DNA of 5,629 nt. Origin: Bacteroidota bacterium (GTDB lineage: Bacteria; Bacteroidota; Bacteroidia; Flavobacteriales; Weeksellaceae). The DNA is taken from assembly GCA_023399675.1 (NCBI GenBank), contig JAEWOM010000267.1, forward strand, positions 1-5,629. The letters run 5' to 3'. The notes beneath the pieces were generated by a model. That model was not told where the DNA came from, made no database searches, and worked only from the letters and a program-made list of their open reading frames with translations. The first letter of the stretch is position 1. The number at the start of each line of letters is the position of its first letter. This document shows, piece after piece, positions 1 through 5,629 of this stretch. Both the position numbers and the translations under genes were made by a program.

Positions 1-423
1 GTGTACGGACCCCGCCAAAGACCGGATCTGGCGATTCATAAATTTGCCGCCATCATGCAGAAACATGAGCAGATCCCGTTCTACGGAAACGGAACAACCT
101 GTCGCGACTATACCTATATCGACGATATCATTGACGGTATTTCGAAAGCCATGACCTATCTGCAGCAGAATTCAGGTGTTTATGAAATTATCAACCTCGG
201 AGAAAGTGAAGTGGTGAGCCTGAACGAAATGCTTGGTTCGCTGGAATCTGCAATGCAGATTACATCTGAACGGAAAGTTATGGAGATGCAGCCCGGCGAT
301 GTGGAAAAAACCAATGCTGATATCTCAAAAGCAAGAGCGGTAATAGGATACAGCCCTTCTACAAATTTCCAAAATGGCATACAAAAATTCGTGGAATGGT
401 TTTTGCGCAAAGGCGTGAAGTAA
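1..423 (+). CDS. NAD-dependent nucleotide-sugar epimerase/dehydratase, C-terminal part (UDP-glucuronate 4-epimerase-like); 5' end outside window
   Basis: This is the last 140 codons of an extended short-chain dehydrogenase/reductase that acts on nucleotide sugars, ending at TAA 421-423. The first codon, GTG, is read as an internal Val and not a start, because it opens the conserved VYGPRQRPD substrate-domain motif that lies mid-protein in this family. Further family signs are FYGNGTTCRDYTYIDD at visible residues 27-42, where the RDYTYIDD block helps hold the nucleotide-sugar, and the tail pattern QPGDVEKTNADISKA at 97-111 followed by IGYSP and FVEWF. Together these resemble UDP-glucuronate 4-epimerases and related enzymes. 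The NAD-binding GxxGxxG loop and the catalytic YxxxK would lie upstream and cannot be seen, so the exact substrate and reaction stay open (UDP-GlcA 4-epimerase, another UDP-hexose epimerase, or a dehydratase). The enzyme would be cytoplasmic, probably supplying sugars for capsule, O-antigen or exopolysaccharide. About 126 bases and a new promoter separate it from the next gene, so it looks like the end of a different transcription unit. Confidence 0.88.
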   Translation: MYGPRQRPDLAIHKFAAIMQKHEQIPFYGNGTTCRDYTYIDDIIDGISKAMTYLQQNSGVYEIINLGESEVVSLNEMLGSLESAMQITSERKVMEMQPGDVEKTNADISKARAVIGYSPSTNFQNGIQKFVEWFLRKGVK

Positions 424-493
424 ATAATTTTTTCGGCATTAATGGAAAAATTGAATCGGGACAGCAAGACGCTAAAAATCAGTCTGAAAAAAC

Positions 494-523
494 TTTTATA
501 TCCCGTCTATTTTTTTACTTTTG
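494..523 (+). promoter_or_regulatory. Bacteroidota-type promoter for the DUF2795 gene
   Basis: TACTTTTG at 516-523 matches the Bacteroidota -7 consensus TAnnTTTG in every fixed position and is followed by the commonly seen GCAAA. A T-rich stretch at 494-497 (TTTT) sits 18 bases upstream, where the -33 TTTG/TTG element is expected, but it lacks the G, so that half is weak. Transcription would start near 530, leaving a leader of about 20 bases before the ATG at 550. There is no Shine-Dalgarno sequence before that ATG, which is normal for this phylum. It may also drive read-through into secA. Confidence 0.65.
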
Positions 524-549
524 CAAAAATTTAGAAAAACGCAAATTAT

Positions 550-771
550 ATGTACTGGACATTAGAACTGGCTTCATACCTAAGCGACGCTCCCTGGCCG
601 ATGACCAAAGCAGAGCTTATTGATTATGCCATAAGAACAGGCGCGCCAATGGAAGTAGTGGAAAATCTGCAGGCCATTGAAGATGAAGGCGAAAACTACG
701 AAAGTATCGAGGAAGTTTGGAGCGATTACCCTACTGACGAAGATTTCCTCTGGAACGAGGACGAATACTAA
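550..771 (+). CDS. Small, very acidic DUF2795 domain protein
   Basis: This 73-residue protein is recognised as a DUF2795-type protein by its pattern: a start MYWTLELASYL, then PWPMTKAELIDYAIRTGAP (residues 15-33), then VVENLQAIEDEGE (36-48), and an acidic end with tryptophans at 57 and 68. I count 20 Asp/Glu against only one Lys (20) and one Arg (29), a strong net negative charge. No signal peptide, membrane segment or cysteine is seen, so it should be a soluble cytoplasmic protein. Its molecular function is not known to me. It begins 27 bases after a good TAnnTTTG box and ends 109 bases before secA, with a hairpin terminator between them, so it is probably its own unit with possible read-through. 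The ATG at 550 fits both the promoter distance and the family's usual N-terminus. I recall near-identical proteins in many Flavobacteriia, which suggests a conserved housekeeping role (from memory, not checked). Confidence 0.88.
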   Translation: MYWTLELASYLSDAPWPMTKAELIDYAIRTGAPMEVVENLQAIEDEGENYESIEEVWSDYPTDEDFLWNEDEY

Positions 772-776
772 AACGC

Positions 777-816
777 AATAGGCTTCAGGCAAAATGCTTA
801 AAGCCTATTTACTTTT
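777..816 (+). terminator. Hairpin terminator after the DUF2795 gene
   Basis: AATAGGCTT (777-785) pairs perfectly with AAGCCTATT (801-809). After one C/A mismatch the stem continues with four more pairs (787-790 with 796-799, including one G-U), closing on a five-base AAAAT loop. The T-rich run TTTACTTTT follows at 808-816, interrupted by AC. It starts six bases after the stop codon at 769-771. The broken T tract suggests termination may be partial, leaving some transcription into secA. Confidence 0.6.
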
Positions 817-880
817 CAACGCACACAGTGCAAAATATTAATGCTTTCCGCAAACCGCAATAAGCACAGAGTTATAAAAT
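810..880 (+). promoter_or_regulatory. Possible secA promoter and leader
   Basis: TACTTTTC at 810-817 matches TAnnTTTG in all but the last base and overlaps the T tract of the preceding terminator. No convincing -33 TTG is seen 17-23 bases upstream, where the terminator hairpin lies. If used, transcription would start near 824 and give a leader of about 57 bases. The region also holds a small hairpin, GCAC-ACA-GTGC (821-831), a direct repeat CCGCAA (848-853 and 855-860), and a 5-base inverted pair TGCTT/AAGCA (842-846 and 862-866). The sequence just before the secA ATG has no Shine-Dalgarno motif. Assignment as the secA promoter is tentative; read-through from the upstream promoter is the main alternative. 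Confidence 0.28.
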
Positions 881-3800
881 ATGAGTTTCTTAAACAAAGT
901 TCTGAAAGGTTTTCTTGGCGACAAAAATGCGAATGACCTGAAGGAAGTAAAAAAAGCAGTTGTAAAAATAAAATCGAAAGAAGCCGATATACAGGCCCTT
1001 TCTGATGACGGATTACGTGAAAAAACCGCTGAGTTCAAAGAGAAAATTAACGCGGCTAAAGCTGATATTACTTCTCAGATTTCCCAAATTAAGGAGCAGA
1101 TTAAATCTACAGCTAATGTAGATGAAAAAGAGGCCCTTTTCGCAAAAGTGGAAACCCTGAACAAAGATTCTTATGCCGTTGAGGAAAAAATCCTCAATGA
1201 AATTTTACCTGAAGCTTTTTCACTCATTAAAGAAACGGCTAGACGCTGGGCACAAAACGGTGAAATCCGCGTTACTGCAACGGACTGGGACCATGAACTT
1301 GCTGCTACCAGAGATTTCGTAGAAATCGACGGCGATCAGGCAGTCTGGAAAAATTCCTGGAATGCGCATGGTTCCGAAATTGTCTGGGATATGGTGCATT
1401 ATGATGTTCAGTTTATCGGAGGTGTGGTTCTGCACAGCGGAAATATTGCAGAAATGGCTACCGGGGAAGGTAAAACACTCGTTGGTACACTGCCGATTTA
1501 TCTGAATGCACTGCCCGGAAGAGGGGTTCACGTAGTAACGGTGAACGATTACCTCGCCAAGCGTGACTCGCAGTGGATGGGCCCGCTTTACCAGTTCCAT
1601 GGTTTAAGCATCGACTGTATCGATATGCACCAGCCAAACTCCGACGGCAGAAGAAAAGCTTATGGATCTGACATTACCTACGGAACCAACAATGAATTCG
1701 GATTTGATTATCTGAGAGATAACATGGTAACTTCGCCTGACGAACTTGTGCAGCGTGAACTGAATTTTGCAATTGTCGATGAGGTGGATTCCGTACTCGT
1801 GGATGATGCAAGAACGCCGCTCATTATCTCCGGTCCTGTTCCACAGGGCGAAAGACAGGAATTCGACGTCCTGAAACCTTCCGTGGACAGAATTGTTGCG
1901 GTGCAGAGAAAAACAGTTTCCGAAGTTTTCAACGAAGCTAAAAAACTGATTGCGCAGGGAAATACCAAAGAGGGCGGCTTCAAACTGCTGCAGGCGTACC
2001 GCGGACTTCCTAAAAACAGATACCTCATCAAATTCCTTTCCGAAACCGGAAATAAAGCACTTCTGCAAAAGACGGAAGGTCAGTATATGGCCGACAACAA
2101 CCGTGAAATGCCGAAGGTTGATAAAGATCTTTACTTTGTAATCGATGAGAAGAACAACCAGATCGACCTGACAGATAAAGGTATTGAGTACATGTCGCAG
2201 GGAGCAGAAGACAAAGATTTCTTCGTATTGCAGGACATCGGAACTGAAATTGCCGAGCTTGAAGCGAAAAACCTGCCTAAAGAAGAAGAATTCGCTGCAA
2301 AAGAAGAACTTTTCCGTGATTTTGCCGTAAAATCTGAGCGTGTTCACACCATGAACCAGCTTCTTAAAGCCTATACTTTATTCGAAAAAGATGACGAATA
2401 CGTAGTAATGGACGGCGAAGTGAAAATCGTGGACGAGCAAACCGGACGTATCATGGAAGGCCGTCGTTATTCCGATGGACTTCACCAGGCGATTGAAGCA
2501 AAGGAAAATGTAAAAATTGAAGCGGCTACGCAGACTTTCGCAACCATTACCCTGCAAAACTACTTCCGTATGTACAACAAACTTGCGGGTATGACGGGTA
2601 CAGCAGAAACAGAAGCAGGCGAACTGTGGCAGATCTATAAACTGGATGTGGTTGTAATCCCTACCAACAGACCAATTCAAAGAGATGACCGTCAGGATTT
2701 GGTATATAAAACCAACCGTGAAAAATACAGCGCTGTAATTGAAGAAATAGAAAGACTGACTTCCGCCGGAAGACCGGTACTTGTGGGAACCACATCCGTG
2801 GAAATCTCCCAGATTCTTTCCAAAGCGTTACAGCTCAGAAAAATTCCGCACCAGGTTCTGAATGCGAAGCTTCACCAGAAAGAAGCTGAAATTGTAGCAG
2901 AAGCCGGAAGACCGGGTCAGGTAACCATTGCAACAAACATGGCAGGTCGTGGTACCGACATCAAACTGCGTGAAGGCGTAAAAGAGGCAGGCGGACTTGC
3001 CATCATCGGTACAGAAAGACACGACAGCCGAAGAGTTGACAGACAGCTGAGAGGACGTGCCGGAAGACAGGGTGACCCGGGAAGCTCCCAGTTTTATGTT
3101 TCACTGGAAGACAATCTGATGCGTCTTTTCGGATCGGAAAGGATCGCGAAAATGATGGACCGACTCGGACATAAAGAAGGAGAAGTGATTCAGCATTCAA
3201 TGATTACCAAATCAATTGAAAGAGCGCAGAAAAAAGTTGAGGAAAACAACTTCGGAATCAGAAAAAGACTCCTGGAATACGATGACGTTATGAACAAACA
3301 GCGCGACGTTATCTACAAAAGAAGAAAGAACGCGCTTTTCGGAGACCACCTGAAATATGATATCGCCAACATGATTTTCGATGTAGCGCAATCTGTGGTT
3401 ACAAAAGCAAAAACTGAAGGTGACTTCAAAAATTTCGAATACGAGATTATCAAGAATTTCACTATGGATTCGCCGGTTTCCGAAGCTGATTTCAAAAATA
3501 AAACCGTAGCTGAACTCACCAATGTAGTGTACAAAGCTGCCGAAGATGATTATAAAAACCGACTGGAACTGATGAAAGAGAAATCTTTCCCGATAATTGA
3601 AAATGTATACCAGAATCAGGGTTCCATGTTCAAAATGATTCAGGTTCCGTTTACAGACGGACAGCGAACGCTCACTATCGTTGCAGATCTTCAGAAAGCC
3701 TACGACACGAAATGCCAGAGCCTGATTGATGATTTTGAAAAGAACATCACGCTTTCCATTATCGATGAAAACTGGAAAACCCACCTTCGTGAGATGGATG

Positions 3801-3952
3801 ATTTGAGAAGGTCTTCTCAGGGAGCCGTTTACGAGCAGAAAGACCCGTTGGTAATCTATAAGCAGGAGTCGTTCTACCTCTTCAGCGAAATGGTTGATAA
3901 GATAAACAAAGACACCATTTCCTTCCTGTACAAAGGAGAAATTCCGGCATAA
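881..3952 (+). CDS. secA: Protein translocase ATPase SecA (complete, no C-terminal zinc-binding tail)
   Basis: SecA is the ATPase motor that pushes unfolded preproteins through the SecYEG channel in the inner membrane. The 1023-residue frame is complete and holds the expected parts in order: Walker A TGEGKT (194-199, Lys198), the [15 protein letters not shown] block (267-281), Walker B VDEVDS (299-304), a preprotein cross-linking region between about 319 and 510, [10 protein letters not shown] (570-579), TNMAGRGTD (685-693), and motif [13 protein letters not shown] (722-732, arginine fingers Arg726 and Arg729). The helical scaffold [14 protein letters not shown] lies at 797-810. The two-helix finger is near 963-1000 with its loop tyrosine at Tyr984 before QKDP. 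Compared with E. coli SecA, where the Walker lysine is residue 108, there are about 90 extra N-terminal residues, as known for Bacteroidota SecA. Only two cysteines exist (246 and 945), and the protein stops at about 1023 without the CxCxSGx8C[HC] zinc tail. The start [13 protein letters not shown] is the usual one. A terminator follows directly. Confidence 0.98.
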   Translation: MSFLNKVLKGFLGDKNANDLKEVKKAVVKIKSKEADIQALSDDGLREKTAEFKEKINAAKADITSQISQIKEQIKSTANVDEKEALFAKVETLNKDSYAVEEKILNEILPEAFSLIKETARRWAQNGEIRVTATDWDHELAATRDFVEIDGDQAVWKNSWNAHGSEIVWDMVHYDVQFIGGVVLHSGNIAEMATGEGKTLVGTLPIYLNALPGRGVHVVTVNDYLAKRDSQWMGPLYQFHGLSIDCIDMHQPNSDGRRKAYGSDITYGTNNEFGFDYLRDNMVTSPDELVQRELNFAIVDEVDSVLVDDARTPLIISGPVPQGERQEFDVLKPSVDRIVAVQRKTVSEVFNEAKKLIAQGNTKEGGFKLLQAYRGLPKNRYLIKFLSETGNKALLQKTEGQYMADNNREMPKVDKDLYFVIDEKNNQIDLTDKGIEYMSQGAEDKDFFVLQDIGTEIAELEAKNLPKEEEFAAKEELFRDFAVKSERVHTMNQLLKAYTLFEKDDEYVVMDGEVKIVDEQTGRIMEGRRYSDGLHQAIEAKENVKIEAATQTFATITLQNYFRMYNKLAGMTGTAETEAGELWQIYKLDVVVIPTNRPIQRDDRQDLVYKTNREKYSAVIEEIERLTSAGRPVLVGTTSVEISQILSKALQLRKIPHQVLNAKLHQKEAEIVAEAGRPGQVTIATNMAGRGTDIKLREGVKEAGGLAIIGTERHDSRRVDRQLRGRAGRQGDPGSSQFYVSLEDNLMRLFGSERIAKMMDRLGHKEGEVIQHSMITKSIERAQKKVEENNFGIRKRLLEYDDVMNKQRDVIYKRRKNALFGDHLKYDIANMIFDVAQSVVTKAKTEGDFKNFEYEIIKNFTMDSPVSEADFKNKTVAELTNVVYKAAEDDYKNRLELMKEKSFPIIENVYQNQGSMFKMIQVPFTDGQRTLTIVADLQKAYDTKCQSLIDDFEKNITLSIIDENWKTHLREMDDLRRSSQGAVYEQKDPLVIYKQESFYLFSEMVDKINKDTISFLYKGEIPA

Positions 3953-3966
3953 AAAACAGGTACATT

Positions 3967-4006
3967 AAAAATAAACCTCACCGAATATACACGGTGAGGT
4001 TTTTTT
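3967..4006. terminator. Strong terminator between convergent genes, probably bidirectional
   Basis: AAACCTCACCG (3973-3983) and CGGTGAGGTTT (3992-4002) form a perfect 11-bp stem with an 8-base loop AATATACA. On the plus strand the stem runs into seven Ts (4000-4006), a textbook intrinsic terminator 20 bases after the secA stop codon. Read on the minus strand, the same stem is followed by ATTTTTAAT (from 3972 down), a shorter T run, so it can also serve the convergent T9SS cargo gene that stops at 4029. Confidence 0.92.
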
Positions 4007-4028
4007 AATGGTAAAATCGAAAGAAATT

Positions 4029-4964
4029 TTACTGCTTAATAAATTTAGTTACTACAGACTGACCTTCGCGTTCAGATAGTTTGAGGATGTAGTTTCCTGT
4101 TGCAAGTTCCGAAACATTAATGCGCTGTAAGGAATTGAGTTCCCTGCGAAGAACGGTCTGTCCCGCATAATTCACCACCTCAGCAAAGCGGTACTGTACC
4201 GTAGACTTCACGAATATTTCATCTTTAGCAGGATTGGGATAGACCGTCAGTTCCGGATCAATTTCCACCGAATGAACGCCCATATTATCCTGCGCGTTTA
4301 TTTTTACATAAGCAAAATTTCCTTGGGCAACATTGCCTGTACCTCTCCAGCAGGCAGTATAATCAATACCATACCGGTTAGAAGTCGCGGGTGCAGCGTG
4401 TACAGAAGTAGATGAAGCGTTGCTTCCGCTATGGCGAATCTCAATCACGAGGTTGGTTCCGGTATATAACCACGGCGTATCCAGCATAATATCGTAGCTG
4501 AACGCGTTGGGATTTGTTCCCGTCGTCATGACACCTACCGGAAAGGTAAGTGTTCCCGAACGGGCCATCGTTTGCGTTCCGACTACATTGGCAAGAAAAT
4601 CAAGCTGCCTGTTCGCAGGATCAACACCGTCGCTTAACCAAATTTCATAGCTCGAGTACGTGGTAGCGGTTGCGGGCCACGGATTGCTGACCGAAGCAGG
4701 CAGTCTGAATGCTATCGAGTTGATGTATTTTCCGTTCAGCGCTGTCAGCATGGTATCATCAATAATCATCTGATATGTTCTGGCTGAATTGGATAAAGGT
4801 CCTAAAAAAGCAGCAACCAGGTTATCATTCGGCACAGTAACATTCGTTTGACCCATCGCCAAAGTGCCGGCGAAGGTGAAGACACTCACAAAAATCATTC
4901 GCAGCGTTCGCTTTCCTTTACGAATAATTGATAAACTTTTACGAATAGATAATTTTTTCTGCAT
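4029..4964 (-). CDS. Secreted protein with T9SS type A C-terminal sorting domain, function unknown
   Basis: The 311-residue protein has an N-terminal signal peptide for Sec export and a C-terminal type A sorting domain of the Bacteroidota type IX secretion system. The signal has a long basic n-region (residues 1-22, nine Lys/Arg), a hydrophobic core (23-37), and a likely cut after AMG38 before Gln39. The sorting domain spans roughly residues 238-311: VYPNPAKDEIFVK (241-253), then VVNYAGQTV, NVSELATGNYILKL (283-296), and the end TKFIKQ. This tail directs transport across the outer membrane and is normally removed, leaving the cargo secreted or surface-bound. The part between, about 39-235, is Ser/Thr/Asn-rich with alternating hydrophobic residues, which suggests a beta-sandwich fold; I recognise no enzyme motif in it. 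It has one Cys (205). Met1 is preferred as start, because starting at Met23 would remove all the positive charge of the signal peptide. The gene is convergent with secA and divergent from the ROK kinase gene, so it is probably transcribed alone. Confidence 0.93.
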   Translation of the reverse strand: MQKKLSIRKSLSIIRKGKRTLRMIFVSVFTFAGTLAMGQTNVTVPNDNLVAAFLGPLSNSARTYQMIIDDTMLTALNGKYINSIAFRLPASVSNPWPATATTYSSYEIWLSDGVDPANRQLDFLANVVGTQTMARSGTLTFPVGVMTTGTNPNAFSYDIMLDTPWLYTGTNLVIEIRHSGSNASSTSVHAAPATSNRYGIDYTACWRGTGNVAQGNFAYVKINAQDNMGVHSVEIDPELTVYPNPAKDEIFVKSTVQYRFAEVVNYAGQTVLRRELNSLQRINVSELATGNYILKLSEREGQSVVTKFIKQ

Positions 4965-4994
4965 AATAATTGTTTTTTAATTTTTTAAAGTTAA

Positions 4995-5002
4995 CAAAAA
5001 TA
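4995..5002 (-). promoter_or_regulatory. Candidate -7 element for the T9SS cargo gene
   Basis: On the minus strand, 5002 to 4995 reads TATTTTTG, a full match to the Bacteroidota -7 consensus TAnnTTTG, ending 30 bases upstream of the ATG at 4964. Transcription would start near 4988 and give a short AT-rich leader of about 24 bases. No good TTG/TTTG is found at the usual -33 spacing (the closest TTG, at 5039-5037, is about 34 bases away), so promoter strength is uncertain. There is no Shine-Dalgarno motif. Confidence 0.45.
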
Positions 5003-5110
5003 GCGCGACTAGCATACTTTTTTATTAAAGCCTCTCCAACTTTTTTGCAATACCATAAATCGTTTCGGAATAAAAGAATATGTATATCCAAAATAATAAT
5101 ACCCGAATGA

Positions 5111-5132
5111 GGATTAATTCTTGAATTGATTC
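5111..5132. repeat. 22-base imperfect palindrome in the divergent intergenic region
   Basis: GGATTAATTC (5111-5120) and GAATTGATTC (5123-5132) are inverted copies around a two-base centre TT. Eight of ten positions pair as DNA and the other two are G-T. It lies between the two divergent promoters, about 106 bases from the cargo start and 106 from the kinase start. Such a symmetric site could bind a dimeric regulator, but AT-rich DNA gives palindromes like this by chance, and no second copy is seen in the window. Confidence 0.3.
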
Positions 5133-5175
5133 CTGAAAACGGAAACAGATTATATTCAAGCGATTACATTTCCTT

Positions 5176-5205
5176 TTTGCATTTTATCCGTTCATATTAA
5201 ATTTT
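5176..5205 (+). promoter_or_regulatory. Candidate promoter for the ROK kinase gene
   Basis: TTTG at 5176-5179 matches the Bacteroidota -33 element. TAAATTTT at 5198-5205, 18 bases further on, matches TAnnTTTG in all but its last base. The predicted start of transcription is near 5212, giving a leader of about 26 bases before the ATG at 5238. This spacing falls in the range known for Flavobacterium promoters (TTG, 17-23 bases, TAnnTTTG). A weaker alternative -7, TACATTTC, is at 5165-5172 without a matching -33. Confidence 0.45.
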
Positions 5206-5237
5206 CATTAATTTTAAACACACCAAATACCCGGAAT

Positions 5238-5629
5238 ATGTCTGTTATGGATTTTTCTAACCAAATCGTCCTCGGAATTGATATCGGAGGAACCAACACG
5301 AAGTTCGGCCTCGTAAATCACCGTGGCGAAATTCTGGCGAAAGGCGCCATGAAGACCGATGAATATCAATTGATTGAAGACTACATCGATGCGCTTTATA
5401 ACAATATCAAACCATTGCTGGACGCTCATCTGCAGGATCATAATCTGCATGGAATCGGAATTGGTGCGCCCAATGCCAACTTTTACACCGGAACCATAGA
5501 AGACGCGCCCAACCTTCACTGGAAAGGCGTCGTCCCTTTTACCAAGCTGATTTCTGAGAAATTTGGTGTAAAAACAACCATAACCAATGATGCCAATGCG
5601 GCTGCTTTGGGCGAAATGCTGTACGGCGC
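5238..5629 (+). CDS. ROK-family sugar kinase (glucokinase-like), N-terminal part; 3' end outside window
   Basis: An open frame starts at ATG 5238 and runs off the window after 130 codons and two bases. It encodes the first part of a ROK-family kinase, which transfers phosphate from ATP to a hexose such as glucose. The ATP-binding loop LGIDIGGTNTKFG is at residues 12-24. GIGIGAPNAN (72-81) matches the family's sugar-domain glycine motif. TNDANAAALGE (116-126) carries the catalytic base Asp118. The protein starts directly at the kinase fold, with no N-terminal helix-turn-helix, so it should be an enzyme and not a ROK transcriptional repressor. The zinc-binding CxCGxxGCxE motif expected further on is beyond the window. 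The start MSVMDFSNQ fits the usual N-terminus of flavobacterial relatives as I recall them; Met4 (5247) is a possible alternative. The sugar substrate (glucose, N-acetylmannosamine, fructose) cannot be decided from this part. The gene is divergent from the T9SS cargo gene and has its own candidate promoter. Confidence 0.93.
   Translation, partial: MSVMDFSNQIVLGIDIGGTNTKFGLVNHRGEILAKGAMKTDEYQLIEDYIDALYNNIKPLLDAHLQDHNLHGIGIGAPNANFYTGTIEDAPNLHWKGVVPFTKLISEKFGVKTTITNDANAAALGEMLYG

Noticed and set aside
1..3. GTG at the first base as a start codon for the epimerase
   Set aside because: It encodes the Val of the internal VYGPRQRPD motif; a protein starting here would lack the NAD-binding half, so the gene simply extends beyond the window.
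426..452. AT-rich inverted repeat AATTTTT / AAAAATT just after the epimerase stop codon
   Set aside because: It is nearly all A-T pairs with no following T tract and is expected by chance in such AT-rich spacer DNA.
457..516. A possible terminator for the epimerase gene: CGGGA (457-461) with TCCCG (501-505), then a T run at 510-516
   Set aside because: The stem is only five pairs with a 39-base loop, and the T run belongs to the DUF2795 promoter region; not convincing.
396..623. A 75-codon plus-strand frame running from the end of the epimerase gene across the promoter into the DUF2795 gene
   Set aside because: It overlaps both real genes in another frame and includes the promoter; its product resembles nothing known.
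1604..2347. A 247-codon open frame antisense to secA
   Set aside because: It lies wholly inside the clear secA coding sequence, has a Phe/Cys-rich composition typical of antisense shadows, and shows no recognisable domain.
3212..3784. A 190-codon antisense frame inside the 3' half of secA
   Set aside because: It is a shadow of secA with no domain pattern, no promoter and an implausible Phe/Ile-rich composition.
5003..5237. Looked for a tRNA, small RNA, CRISPR-like repeat or insertion-sequence end in the divergent intergenic region
   Set aside because: No cloverleaf, regularly spaced repeats, or transposase remnants with terminal inverted repeats were seen.
5214..5519. A 101-codon minus-strand frame opposite the kinase gene
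   Set aside because: The plus strand here encodes unmistakable ROK kinase motifs, so the antisense frame is a shadow.

Overview
The window looks like ordinary chromosomal DNA from a member of the Bacteroidota, most likely class Flavobacteriia and probably close to Chryseobacterium/Kaistella (Weeksellaceae). The lineage call rests on three sequence signs. SecA carries the long insertions typical of this phylum. A secreted protein ends in a type IX secretion (T9SS) type A sorting domain. The promoter-like sites match the Bacteroidota -7 consensus TAnnTTTG, and there are no clear Shine-Dalgarno sequences. The genus is an inference from remembered protein similarity, not a search.

Layout, left to right: (1) 1-423 (+) is the 3' part of a nucleotide-sugar epimerase/dehydratase gene whose start lies before the window. 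(2) 550-771 (+) is a very acidic 73-residue DUF2795 protein with a good TAnnTTTG promoter just upstream and a hairpin terminator downstream. (3) 881-3952 (+) is complete secA (1023 aa), closed by a strong terminator at 3973-4006. (4) 4029-4964 (-) is a secreted T9SS cargo protein of unknown function, convergent with secA and probably sharing that terminator. (5) 4965-5237 is a 273-base AT-rich divergent intergenic region with one candidate promoter facing each way and a 22-base imperfect palindrome. (6) 5238-5629 (+) is the 5' part of a ROK-family sugar kinase gene, cut by the window end.

The genes do not form one pathway. The one functional link is that SecA drives Sec export, and the T9SS cargo must first cross the inner membrane by Sec through its N-terminal signal peptide before the type IX system moves it across the outer membrane. 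The epimerase probably serves surface polysaccharide synthesis and the ROK kinase sugar phosphorylation. I see no mobile element, CRISPR array, tRNA or rRNA, and no convincing new biological system. The points most worth a second look are the missing zinc-binding tail of SecA, the acidic small protein beside secA, the secA leader, and the duplicated basic N-region of the T9SS cargo signal peptide.
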